DNA of 58,916 nt from Bacteroidales bacterium UBA1205 (GTDB taxonomy: Bacteria; Bacteroidota; Bacteroidia; Bacteroidales; WCHB1-69). The notes below the pieces were generated by a model. The model searched no databases, was not told the origin of the DNA, and saw only the letters and a program-made list of their open reading frames with translations. Within the stretch, counting starts at the first letter, position 1. Each line of letters begins with the position of its first letter. A program made the translations under genes and the position numbers. The stretch lies in NCBI GenBank assembly GCA_002309615.1, contig DBXT01000080.1, positions 6,104-65,019 of the forward strand, in the 5' to 3' direction. Shown here piece by piece: positions 51,592 to 58,916 of this stretch.

Positions 51592-52212
51592 ATGGAAAAT
51601 TCGGAAAATACAAATATTATGGTGGAGAGGCATCCCTTGCCTCCCTTTTTGCCCAAACAAGCCAAAGTGTTGATATTGGGTAGTTTTCCTCCGCAAAAAC
51701 ACAGGTGGAGCATGGAGTTTTTTTATCCCAATAGAATGAATATGATGTGGGAGATGATGGGTTGGGTGATGCAAAACGATGCTAATTTTTTTATAGATAC
51801 AGCTACGAATAAATTTCGTCAGCAGGCAATAGTATCGTATATGGAAAAAGCGGGTATAGCTATTTATGATGCTGCAGCAGCGGTTAAACGACTTAAAAAC
51901 AACGCATCGGACCTACATCTTCAAGTGGTGGAAAAAACGGATATAGTTGGTCTGTTAAGCGTACTTCCGTTATGCAAGCACATAGCGTGTGCAGGGATTA
52001 AATCGGCAGAACTTGTATGTGAAGATTTTAAGCTTAAGGTGCCCAAATTGGGAGAAAATACCATGCTTAACATCAACGGTGAAAATATATGTTTATGGCG
52101 TATGCCTTCCACTTCGCGTGCCTGTGCCATGCCGATGATAAAAAAAGCTGCGTATTACAAACATTTGCTGGTGGAAGCGGGTGTAGATATATATGATAAA
52201 AAAAATATGTGA
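51592..52212 (+). CDS. Uracil-DNA glycosylase superfamily protein
   Basis: Protein of 206 residues with the motif VLILGSFPPQKHRWSMEFFY and then NRMNMMWEMMG, typical of a UDG-superfamily branch common in Bacteroidetes. The C-terminal part has LWRMPSTSRA, in the place of the DNA-minor-groove loop. It likely removes a damaged base such as uracil from DNA, but substrate range is untested for this branch. Promoter overlaps the start region. Confidence 0.83.
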   Translation: MENSENTNIMVERHPLPPFLPKQAKVLILGSFPPQKHRWSMEFFYPNRMNMMWEMMGWVMQNDANFFIDTATNKFRQQAIVSYMEKAGIAIYDAAAAVKRLKNNASDLHLQVVEKTDIVGLLSVLPLCKHIACAGIKSAELVCEDFKLKVPKLGENTMLNINGENICLWRMPSTSRACAMPMIKKAAYYKHLLVEAGVDIYDKKNM

Positions 52213-52242
52213 AGGAATAAGAAATATTCCTAAAAAAAATAA

Positions 52243-52250
52243 TACCTTTG
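52243..52250 (+). promoter_or_regulatory. -7 promoter element for the deoxynucleoside kinase run
   Basis: TACCTTTG, 30 nt before the start at 52281. Confidence 0.5.
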
Positions 52251-52280
52251 TATGTTAGTAATAGATAAAAATTAAAGTAA

Positions 52281-52949
52281 ATGCATATAGCAGTAGCAGG
52301 AAATATAGGATCAGGTAAAACCACACTAACCAAAATGCTTTCCAAACACTATAATTGGACAGCCGAATATGAAAGTGCGGAGAACAATCCGTATTTAGTG
52401 AGTTTTTATGAAGATATGCAACGCTGGTCGTTCAATATCCAAATATTCTTTTTGAATGCCAGATTTCGTCAGTTGGTGGAAATTCAAAAACAAAACAAGA
52501 ATGTAATACAAGATAGAACCATATTCGAAGATGCATATATTTTTGCTCCCAATTTGCACGATATGGGGCTTATGGCTTCTCGCGATTATGAGAATTATAT
52601 ATCTTTGTTTGAACTTATCAATTCTTTGATAGCTCCGCCCGATTTGCTGATATATTTGCGTGCATCTACCTCCACATTGGTATCCCAAATCCAAAAAAGA
52701 GGTCGCAAATACGAAAATACCATCCGTTTGGATTATTTGCAAAATCTTAACGACCGTTATGAAAAATGGATATCCGGATACAAAGGCAAGTTGTTGATTA
52801 TTAATACAGACGAATGCCGTTTTGCGGAAAATCAAGATGATTTCGGTCATGTGCTGGAACAAGTGAATGCCGAACTCTTCGGATTGTTCCAAAGCAAAGA
52901 AACAACATTGCAAGAGCCTGTAAAAGCTAAACGTAAAAGCAAAAAATAA
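52281..52949 (+). CDS. Deoxynucleoside kinase
   Basis: Protein of 222 residues of the dCK/dGK-type family that phosphorylates deoxynucleosides for salvage. It has the P-loop AVAGNIGSGKTTLTK, the substrate Glu in AEYESAENNPYL, the DRTIFEDAYIF catalytic segment and the lid with RGRKYENTIRLDYLQNLNDR. Which deoxynucleoside it prefers cannot be read reliably. It lies 3 nt upstream of kdsB, and with cytidine deaminase forms part of nucleoside salvage. Confidence 0.92.
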   Translation: MHIAVAGNIGSGKTTLTKMLSKHYNWTAEYESAENNPYLVSFYEDMQRWSFNIQIFFLNARFRQLVEIQKQNKNVIQDRTIFEDAYIFAPNLHDMGLMASRDYENYISLFELINSLIAPPDLLIYLRASTSTLVSQIQKRGRKYENTIRLDYLQNLNDRYEKWISGYKGKLLIINTDECRFAENQDDFGHVLEQVNAELFGLFQSKETTLQEPVKAKRKSKK

Positions 52950-52952
52950 CGT

Positions 52953-53699
52953 ATGAATTTTATCGGTATCATACCTGCAAGATACGCCTCAACCCGTTTC
53001 CCGGGCAAACCCTTGTGTATGCTCGGCAATATGACCATGATAGAGCGAGTGTACAGGCAGGTAAGCAAGGTAAAAGCTTTACACTATATTTGTGTGGCTA
53101 CCGACGATGAACGCATATATAATACGGTAAAGCAATTCGGTGGAAATGTAGTCATGACCTCTCCCGAAAACCGTTCCGGCACCGACAGATGTGCCGATGC
53201 TTTACATTCCATCCCGAATGTCTCTACCGACGATGTAGTTATCAATATACAAGGTGATGAACCCTTTATCCAAGTGCAACAAATAGAATCATTAATTGCT
53301 TGTTTTAACAATCCGTCCATACAAATAGCCACATTAATCAAGCCTTTGTGTGAGCAGGAAGATATCAATGACCCTAATGTGGTGAAAGTGGTTAAAGATA
53401 TCAACAACAATGCCTTGTATTTTAGTAGATATCCCATACCATACCTCAGAAACACAGCCAAACACACGCCCGATTTTTACCAACATATCGGGATATACGC
53501 TTATAGGGTAGCCACCTTGAAGAAGATAGTATTATTGCCGTCTTCATCTTTGGAACAAGCGGAAAGTTTAGAACAATTGCGTTGGTTGGAAAATGCCTTT
53601 CCTATCCATACAGAAATATCCGCTTATCAATCTATAGGAATAGATACACCTGCAGATATGGAAAAAGCATTGAAATATATACAAACCATGAATTTGTAA
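52953..53699 (+). CDS. kdsB: CMP-Kdo synthetase
   Basis: Protein of 248 residues that activates Kdo with CTP for LPS core synthesis. It starts FIGIIPARYASTRFPGKPL, has VATDDERIYN, MTSPENRSGTDRCADAL, NIQGDEPF and the HIGIYAYRV segment, all characteristic. Partner in pathway to kdsD at 17764. Full length. Confidence 0.96.
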   Translation: MNFIGIIPARYASTRFPGKPLCMLGNMTMIERVYRQVSKVKALHYICVATDDERIYNTVKQFGGNVVMTSPENRSGTDRCADALHSIPNVSTDDVVINIQGDEPFIQVQQIESLIACFNNPSIQIATLIKPLCEQEDINDPNVVKVVKDINNNALYFSRYPIPYLRNTAKHTPDFYQHIGIYAYRVATLKKIVLLPSSSLEQAESLEQLRWLENAFPIHTEISAYQSIGIDTPADMEKALKYIQTMNL

Positions 53700-53714
53700 T
53701 GTAAATACAACAAT

Positions 53715-54908
53715 ATGTATCATATAGTAAAAACCTATTTATTATCACATCCTGCATTGGCAATACACGGCTTGGGTGAATGGAGTGTAACTTATAGAGC
53801 TTCACAATTACATCCTGTATTGCGTACATTTACCACCCCGGGACATTATGTTCAATTGAATGTTAATCCGGATATAACCACCAGTCCCGATTTTATTGCT
53901 CTTGCCATGGAACAATGGCAAGTGAGCGAAATAGAAGCACAGGAACGTATATCCGCATTTGTCAAAGAAATAAACGAAACCTTGGCGCAAGGAAAAGACT
54001 ATACATTCGGAACCATAGGACGTTTTGTTAATAGCAACATAGGTAAAATGGAATTTGAATCCGAGTTGGATGCAGATTTTTCACCGGAAAGTTTCGGTCT
54101 GGAAAATTTCGAAATTCCGCAATCAACCATCACTGAAATTTCTGATACACAAGCTGAACCGGTTGCAACACCCGAAGAAACACCTGAGAATAAACGAAAG
54201 AAAGACCATAAATTCTCAATATTGACAGTGATATCGGTATTGTTGATATTGCTGCTTGTATCAGCGGGAATATTGTACTTCAAATATCCTCAAATAATAT
54301 TGAAATATAAGCAAAAAATAGCACAAGCTATTGAAAATATCCGACCACAATCCCAAGAAGAAACGGAGCTTCCGTCCATTTTCGCCGAAGACGAATCGGC
54401 AAGTGTGGAATCTCCTGAGCCGAGTATGGTGGATGAAAGTTTTATAGAAAATACAACCGTAGATATTAACGATAATCAAGAAGATATTTCTGCGGATATG
54501 GAACAAAGCAATAAGGTTGAACCTATTTGTCAATCACAAACGGTGCGGACTGTGAATACCGCTTCAACATCCCCGTCGGATGAAACAGCAAAAACATCAT
54601 TAACAAAAGGCAAGAAAGTGATGAATAATCAGCCATCAGCAGCAGTGGAGCGTAGTCAAAACATACCGGCAGGCACAAGTGCGCAAAAGTCAGGTGAAGG
54701 CTATTACATCGTATTAGGTAGTTTCAAAAGTGAAGGCAACGCCGAAGCTTTCTTGAAAAACAAGAGCGGACAATATGCCGATATCTGCCATTTGGGACAA
54801 GGGAAATCCAGTGGTTTGTTTATGGTGGGTATAGGTCCTTACAGCCATGATGAAGCTCAGCAAAAGATTGTCAATGACGGCATTAAAGGTTGGATTTTAA
54901 AGAAGTAA
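53715..54908 (+). CDS. HU-like (CCDC81-type) and SPOR domain membrane protein
   Basis: Protein of 397 residues. Residues 1 to about 125 resemble the tandem HU-like CCDC81 domains found in Bacteroidetes (LHPVLRTFTTPGHYVQLNVN, KDYTFGTIGRFVNS). A single membrane helix follows (about 170-190, LTVISVLLILLLVSAGILYF), then an acidic low-complexity linker (about 210-310). The C-terminal SPOR domain (GYYIVLGSFKSEGNAEAFL to KGWILKK) binds denuded peptidoglycan glycans at division sites. With the HU-like part in the cytoplasm and SPOR in the periplasm, it may link an inner factor to septal wall. Function not established. Confidence 0.82.
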   Translation: MYHIVKTYLLSHPALAIHGLGEWSVTYRASQLHPVLRTFTTPGHYVQLNVNPDITTSPDFIALAMEQWQVSEIEAQERISAFVKEINETLAQGKDYTFGTIGRFVNSNIGKMEFESELDADFSPESFGLENFEIPQSTITEISDTQAEPVATPEETPENKRKKDHKFSILTVISVLLILLLVSAGILYFKYPQIILKYKQKIAQAIENIRPQSQEETELPSIFAEDESASVESPEPSMVDESFIENTTVDINDNQEDISADMEQSNKVEPICQSQTVRTVNTASTSPSDETAKTSLTKGKKVMNNQPSAAVERSQNIPAGTSAQKSGEGYYIVLGSFKSEGNAEAFLKNKSGQYADICHLGQGKSSGLFMVGIGPYSHDEAQQKIVNDGIKGWILKK

Positions 54909-54931
54909 TTTAATAATAAGCACATATAAAG

Positions 54932-55882
54932 ATGAACAATGTAATTTTAAAAACAGCATTTAATTTTCCGGGACAAACCGGTTTTTATAAAGGTAAGGTG
55001 AGAGATGTCTATACCATTAATGACAACTTGCTGGTAATGATTGCAACGGACAGAATATCCGCTTTTGACGTGGTTTTGCCGCGTGCCATTCCTTACAAAG
55101 GACAGGTGTTGAATCAAATAGCTTCACGTTTTTTGGATTTAACGGCTGATATCTGTCCCAATTGGAAAATCGCCACCCCCGATCCCATGGTCACCATCGG
55201 TCACAAATGCGAGCCTTTTGCCGTGGAAATGATAGTAAGAGGCTATCTTACAGGAAGTTCTTGGAGAACCTATAAGAGCGGACAGCATGAAATTTGCGGT
55301 GTGAAAATCCCTGATGGTATGCGGGAACATCAAAAATTCGACCATCCTATCATCACCCCGACTACCAAAGCCGCCGAAGGTCACGACGAAGACATCTCCA
55401 AAGAAGAAATTCTCCGCCAAGGCATAGTGTCTGCTGAAGATTATGCCATATTGGAAGATTACACTTTGAAATTGTTCCAAAGAGGTACGGAAATTGCCGC
55501 CCGACAAGGACTTATATTGGTGGACACCAAATATGAATTCGGCAAAAAAGACGGCAAAATATATCTGATAGACGAGATACATACGCCCGACTCTTCCCGC
55601 TATTTCTATGCGGACGGTTATCAAGAACGTTTCAATAGGGGAGAAGCTCAAAAACAACTCTCCAAAGAGTTTGTGCGTGAATGGTTGATGGAAAACGGCT
55701 TCCAAGGAAAAGAAGGACAGCAAGTGCCCGAAATGACCGACGAAAAAGTGAACAGCATCTCCGACAGATATATAGAATTGTACGAAAATATCACCGGTGA
55801 AACCTTCAAAAAAGAAGACACTTCCAATGTGCTGCAACGCGTGGAAGAAAATGTAATGCAATTTTTGAAGGAAAATAGATAA
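54932..55882 (+). CDS. purC: SAICAR synthase
   Basis: Protein of 316 residues joining CAIR and aspartate in purine synthesis. It has GKVRDVYTINDNLLVMIATD, then RISAFDVVLPRAIPYKGQVL, MIVRGYLTGSSWRTYKSG, TKAAEGHDEDIS and LVDTKYEFG with DEIHTPDSSRY. It is of the longer form (E. coli PurC has about 240 residues). Followed by a weak hairpin and then the non-coding region before the R-M gene. Confidence 0.96.
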   Translation: MNNVILKTAFNFPGQTGFYKGKVRDVYTINDNLLVMIATDRISAFDVVLPRAIPYKGQVLNQIASRFLDLTADICPNWKIATPDPMVTIGHKCEPFAVEMIVRGYLTGSSWRTYKSGQHEICGVKIPDGMREHQKFDHPIITPTTKAAEGHDEDISKEEILRQGIVSAEDYAILEDYTLKLFQRGTEIAARQGLILVDTKYEFGKKDGKIYLIDEIHTPDSSRYFYADGYQERFNRGEAQKQLSKEFVREWLMENGFQGKEGQQVPEMTDEKVNSISDRYIELYENITGETFKKEDTSNVLQRVEENVMQFLKENR

Positions 55883-55886
55883 CGAT

Positions 55887-55904
55887 AAAGCTTTGTAGCT
55901 TTTT
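55887..55904 (+). terminator. Weak terminator after purC
   Basis: AAAGCT TTGT AGCTTT followed by TT; a short 6-bp stem 4 nt after the stop codon. Confidence 0.4.
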
Positions 55905-56027
55905 ATGTATATTAAAATAAAATATTAACAAAATAGAAATTATAGAAAAAATAAAATAACATAGTATTAATCATAGCGTTTGCTAATTATTCGGCACCGT
56001 CTTGGAACTTAGGAAACTTCAAAAAGG

Positions 56028-56088
56028 TATAGTCGAGAATAAGTCGCAAACGTCTTCGCTTTGCGTGGACGGAACTTATCTGACTATA
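56028..56088. repeat. 61-nt compound inverted repeat upstream of the R-M gene
   Basis: TATAGTC (56028-56034) pairs with GACTATA (56082-56088). After a GAGA/CT internal loop, ATAAGT (56039-56044) pairs with ACTTAT (56074-56079). Inside, CGCAAA (56045-56050) pairs with TTTGCG (56060-56065). It has no T run, so it is not a simple terminator. Could be an RNA leader, a protein-binding site or a relic of a mobile element. Confidence 0.6.
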
Positions 56089-56109
56089 CGGGCATCCTAA
56101 GGCCTCAAG

Positions 56110-56137
56110 ACGTGGATTTGTGAAGTCCACGTTTTTA
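56110..56137 (+). terminator. Terminator-like hairpin before the R-M gene
   Basis: ACGTGGA pairs with TCCACGT around TTTGTGAAG, followed by TTTTATT. It would stop transcripts entering from purC, or attenuate an R-M transcript begun further upstream. Confidence 0.6.
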
Positions 56138-56200
56138 TTGGTCAAAGTGATTGCCTGTAAATCTGAATGGTAAGCCAAACGCCTAAAAAAGCAAAGCGAA

Positions 56201-58720
56201 ATGGCAGAAGAACAAAATCAGCCCAAAGAAGGCTACATCATTGACTACATTTCGGGAACACAAGTAAAAGCGTCGCCCGAAGAAGTTGAAGCAACGCAAG
56301 TCTTTTCAAAAATATTGGTTGAAGACTACGGTTATCCAAAAGAACACATCCAAACTCGTCCACAATTCCATGTGAAAGTTCGTCCAAGTGATACAAAAAA
56401 GGAATATCCAGTTGACATTGCTGTTTTTGGGGATTCTGAGAGAACTGACGACAGCATATATCTGATTGTGGAATGTAAAAAGAAGAATCGTAAGGACGGA
56501 CGCACCCAGTTGGAGAATTATCTGACATTATCTAAAGCCAACATTGGAGTTTGGTTCAATGGAGAAGAGCGTTTTTACTTACTAAAGCAGAATACCGATG
56601 ATGGGCGCGTTCTATTCAAGGAAATTCCAAACATCCCAAAGTTTGGCGAGCGGTTAGAGGACATTGGAGCTATCAAACGAGGAGATTTGATTGTTACTCA
56701 TAATCTAAAATCCACTTTCAAGGCCATTAGAAATTATTTGGCGGCTAATGCAATTGGAGCAACTAGAGATGAAATATTGGCTCAACAACTTATCAATTTG
56801 ATTTTCTGCAAGATATTTGACGAAAGGTTTACTCCGCCCAAATCTATTGTCAGATTTCGTGTTGGCTTAAATGAAAGTAATACGGATGTGCGAGAGCGTA
56901 TTGAAAAACTTTTTTCAGATGTAAAAGCAAAATACAAAGAGGTTTTTACAACAGAAGATTCAATTAGCCTTGACGATAATTCAGTTGCATATATTGTCGG
57001 TGAACTTCAAAATTATTGTTTGGTTGATGCAGAACGTGATGTGCTTGCCGATGCATTTGAAACTTTTATTGACCATGCATTGAAAGGTGGACAAGGACAG
57101 TTCTTTACACCGCGAAATGTTGTGAAAATGATGGTGGAAATTCTGGATCCAGACGACAGCGACATGATAATTGACCCTGCTTGTGGTAGCGGTGGATTTA
57201 TCATTGAGTCGTTGCGTTACATTTGGAATAAAATCATTACCCGTTACAAGAAAATGGGATGGTCGGAAACCGCTATATTGGAAGAAAAAATTGATGTTGC
57301 AAACAAGTGTATTCGCGGTATAGACAAGGATTATTTTCTTTCAAAGATTGCCAAGTCGTATATGGCAATTATGGGCGATGGCAAAGGCGGTGTTTTCTGC
57401 GAAGATAGTTTGGAACGTCCTGAAAATTGGGATGTGAAAACCCAGCAAAAAATAGATATGGGCAAATTTGATGTTGTCCTGACAAATCCGCCATTCGGCT
57501 CAAAAATCCCAGTCACTGGAGAAGACAAACTTAAGCAATTCGACCTAGCTCATAAGTGGAAAAACAAAAAAGGAACAAATGAATGGGAAAAGGGAAAACT
57601 TTCCGACAAGGAAGCCCCACAAATACTTTTTATTGAACGATGCTATCAACTTTTGAAATATGGAGGAAGAATGGCGATTGTGCTTCCAGAAGGAATTTTT
57701 GGCAATCCAACCGACAGACATATTTGGTGCTACATACTGCAGCATTCACGCATTGAAGCGATAATAAGCACTCCGGCAGAAACTTTTCAGCCCAATACGC
57801 ACTTCAAAACGAGTGTGTTAATAATCAAGAAAACAAAAGAAAAAGTTATTGACGATTATCCCATTTTTATGGGCATTGCCAATACTTGTGGACACAATAA
57901 AAACGGGAAGGACATTTTCAAGATAAATGCTGATGGATCTTTTATTTTAGACAAAAATGGCAATAAAATCATTGATGATGAACTACCGTTGGTTGTAGAA
58001 AAATACAAACAATTCAAATCTGATTCATTAAAACAATATTCACACAACGGTTTTGTTGTGAAATATAGCGAAATCCGAAACAACATTTTTATCCCAGACT
58101 ACTATGATCCCGATTTAAAGAAGGCTCTTGCAGATATGAATTTGTCGGATAATTATTTGATAAAAAGTATTGGAGATTTAGAAAAAGAAAAAATAATCAG
58201 TACTCGCCGGGGCAATGAAATTGGTTCGCAATTTTATGGCTGTGGCAATATTCCATTTATCCGCACAAGTGATATTGTGAATTGGGAACTGAAAATAGAT
58301 CCGACAAAGTGTGTCCCTGAAGAAGTGTACAATCAATATAAGAAGAAACAAAATGTTAAAGCCAATGACATTCTTTTTGTCAAAGACGGAACTTTTTTGA
58401 TTGGTCGTAGTGCGATTGTTACCAAGACAAACGAAAAAATCATCATCCAAAGCCATTTAATAAAAATAAGAGTAACCGATCCCCAAATTATAAATCCTTA
58501 TTACTTACTTTATTTGTTAAATCTTCCGATTGTCCAACAACAAATTAAACAATATACTTTTATTCAGGGTACATTGTCAACAGTTGGAGATAGATTTTTT
58601 GAAATACAATTGCCTATACATAAGGACATCAATATCGTAAATCAAATATCAGAAAAGATCAAGCGTATTATTGAACAGAAAGAACAATTACAGCAGGAAA
58701 TAATCAATATGGTAAGATAG
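56201..58720 (+). CDS. Single-chain restriction-modification protein (nuclease-N6-adenine methylase-specificity fusion)
   Basis: Protein of 839 residues joining three parts. Residues about 30-130 are an HsdR-N-like PD-(D/E)XK nuclease (PVD at 71-72, ECK at 91-93, then QLENY). Residues about 170-620 are an HsdM-type methylase (QFFTPRNVVKMMVEILDP, SAM motif DPACGSGGF at about 325, catalytic NPPF at about 429). Residues about 645-839 are one HsdS-like target-recognition domain plus helix (KIKRIIEQKEQLQQEI). This resembles type IIG or type I-derived fusions that cut and methylate alone. No separate HsdR or HsdS is seen. Ile codons lean to ATT rather than the ATA common in neighbouring genes, a hint of transfer. 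The C-terminal tail is truncated by frameshifts. Confidence 0.82.
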   Translation: MAEEQNQPKEGYIIDYISGTQVKASPEEVEATQVFSKILVEDYGYPKEHIQTRPQFHVKVRPSDTKKEYPVDIAVFGDSERTDDSIYLIVECKKKNRKDGRTQLENYLTLSKANIGVWFNGEERFYLLKQNTDDGRVLFKEIPNIPKFGERLEDIGAIKRGDLIVTHNLKSTFKAIRNYLAANAIGATRDEILAQQLINLIFCKIFDERFTPPKSIVRFRVGLNESNTDVRERIEKLFSDVKAKYKEVFTTEDSISLDDNSVAYIVGELQNYCLVDAERDVLADAFETFIDHALKGGQGQFFTPRNVVKMMVEILDPDDSDMIIDPACGSGGFIIESLRYIWNKIITRYKKMGWSETAILEEKIDVANKCIRGIDKDYFLSKIAKSYMAIMGDGKGGVFCEDSLERPENWDVKTQQKIDMGKFDVVLTNPPFGSKIPVTGEDKLKQFDLAHKWKNKKGTNEWEKGKLSDKEAPQILFIERCYQLLKYGGRMAIVLPEGIFGNPTDRHIWCYILQHSRIEAIISTPAETFQPNTHFKTSVLIIKKTKEKVIDDYPIFMGIANTCGHNKNGKDIFKINADGSFILDKNGNKIIDDELPLVVEKYKQFKSDSLKQYSHNGFVVKYSEIRNNIFIPDYYDPDLKKALADMNLSDNYLIKSIGDLEKEKIISTRRGNEIGSQFYGCGNIPFIRTSDIVNWELKIDPTKCVPEEVYNQYKKKQNVKANDILFVKDGTFLIGRSAIVTKTNEKIIIQSHLIKIRVTDPQIINPYYLLYLLNLPIVQQQIKQYTFIQGTLSTVGDRFFEIQLPIHKDINIVNQISEKIKRIIEQKEQLQQEIINMVR

Positions 58721-58724
58721 CCGA

Positions 58725-58808
58725 AAAAAGCTTCAGCAACTTAAAGATGAGAAAAAACGCCTAATTGCAGAAGTAAGAGAAACAATGGATGGGTATTTTG
58801 AGGTGTAA
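58725..58808 (+). pseudogene. Frameshifted C-terminal tail of the R-M gene
   Basis: After the stop at 58718-58720, a second frame encodes KKLQQLKDEKKRLIAEVRET and MDGYFEV, then stop at 58806-58808, a typical HsdS-type C-terminal helix. A short piece of a third frame (KIAEK, 58714-58728) lies between. Restoring the tail needs one change near ATGGTAAG (58710-58716) and one base added to the A run at 58724-58729. It may be real decay or sequencing error in the A run. Confidence 0.6.
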
Positions 58809-58845
58809 AAAGAATATTTGAGCAGACAATTATAACGTAATATTG

Positions 58846-58879
58846 CCTTCAAAATTTTGCAACAATCTGATTTTGAAGG
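58846..58879. repeat. 10-bp inverted repeat after the R-M gene
   Basis: CCTTCAAAAT (58846-58855) and ATTTTGAAGG (58870-58879) are exact complements around a 14-nt loop, with no T run after. It may be a weak terminator or an element boundary. Confidence 0.5.
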
Positions 58880-58916
58880 ATGCTAGATGCTAAATGGTAT
58901 CTTTTTCCATTATTTA

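Larger units (their letters stand above)
55883..56200. other. Structured non-coding region between purC and the R-M gene
   Basis: 318 nt. 55883-55904 has a weak terminator; 55905-55985 is plain AT-rich DNA. From about 55990 base composition changes to a more mixed one, and the stretch holds an elaborate inverted repeat (56028-56088), a terminator-like hairpin (56110-56137) and the word GCAAAGCGAA directly before the next ATG. A 63-codon minus-strand frame (55987-56178) spans it but is not supported as a gene. Confidence 0.6.

Noticed and set aside
51502..51774. Longer N-terminus of the second barrel protein
   Set aside because: It crosses the promoter at 51526-51533 and the start of the UDG gene on the other strand, and precedes a clear signal peptide.
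52212..52231. Terminator after the UDG gene
   Set aside because: AGGAATA/TATTCCT forms a short hairpin but is followed by A residues, not T, in the direction of the gene.
56028..56088. Integron attC site
   Set aside because: The inverted repeat is of suitable size, but the outer arms do not show the GTTRRRY/RYYYAAC core pair and no integrase is nearby.
55987..56178. 63-codon minus-strand frame between purC and the R-M gene
   Set aside because: It spans both the compound inverted repeat and the terminator-like hairpin, which explain the sequence better, and its product has no recognisable motif. I cannot exclude that it is part of a dispersed element.
1..58916. CRISPR arrays, insertion sequences, prophage genes or integrases
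   Set aside because: None seen: no regularly spaced repeats, no transposase or integrase motifs on either strand.

Overview
The window is AT-rich chromosomal DNA from a member of the Bacteroidetes, most likely Bacteroidales. The evidence is a GldD-type lipoprotein, a subtilase with a type IX secretion C-terminal domain, an S46 dipeptidyl-peptidase, the Bacteroidetes-type alternative GlmU, ribonuclease Y beside ZapA, and repeated promoters with the Bacteroidetes -7 element TAnnTTTG. Kdo genes (kdsD, kdsB) and outer-membrane barrel proteins show a Gram-negative, LPS-bearing envelope. I see no insertion sequence, phage or CRISPR array. The only region that looks acquired is the last 3 kb.

Layout. 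1-1584 (minus): the 5' part of an S46 peptidase gene and a DUF58 protein. 1839-3198 (plus): infC-rpmI-rplT, with infC probably starting at AUU. 3248-5220 (plus): grpE-dnaJ behind a sigma-54-like sequence. 5296-11849 (plus): a tightly overlapping five-gene operon (ketoreductase, glycosyltransferase-acyltransferase fusion, secreted esterase, PaaK-like AMP ligase, MMPL exporter) that resembles part of an aryl-polyene or flexirubin-type lipid pathway but has no ketosynthase, dehydratase or ACP. 11880-18763 (minus): a barrel protein, then the run kdsD - thioredoxin-like - asnS - gldD - yihY - cdd. 18832-20989 (minus): elbB and a secreted C1 peptidase. 21066-25459 (plus): meaB-dtd-AddB-like nuclease. 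25474-27497 (minus): a lone hutU. 27852-30869 (plus): metK and pepD. 31171-33725 (minus): an LPLAT, acyl-AMP ligase and ACP trio.

33876-39246 (plus): an ABC-2 permease, then pepP, DUF368, aroE, thiL and a small lipoprotein. 39326-47567 (plus): alternative glmU, lon, a T9SS-exported subtilase and uvrA. 47585-50022 (minus): rny, a structured RNA that is probably 6S RNA, zapA and a small coiled-coil gene. 50099-51533 (minus): a barrel protein, tRNA-Arg(CCG) and a HAD phosphatase in one tight run. 51580-55904 (plus): a probably leaderless uracil-DNA glycosylase, a deoxynucleoside kinase, kdsB, an HU-like/SPOR membrane protein and purC.

55987-58916: a structured non-coding stretch followed by a single-chain restriction-modification protein (nuclease, methylase and specificity parts in one polypeptide) whose C-terminal tail has been cut off by frameshifts. 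The most interesting parts are the two lipid gene sets, the single-chain R-M gene with its structured leader, the AUU start of infC, the sigma-54-like grpE promoter, the 6S RNA candidate, and the tRNA packed between two protein genes. All function calls come from motifs and overall sequence character read by eye; no database search was run.
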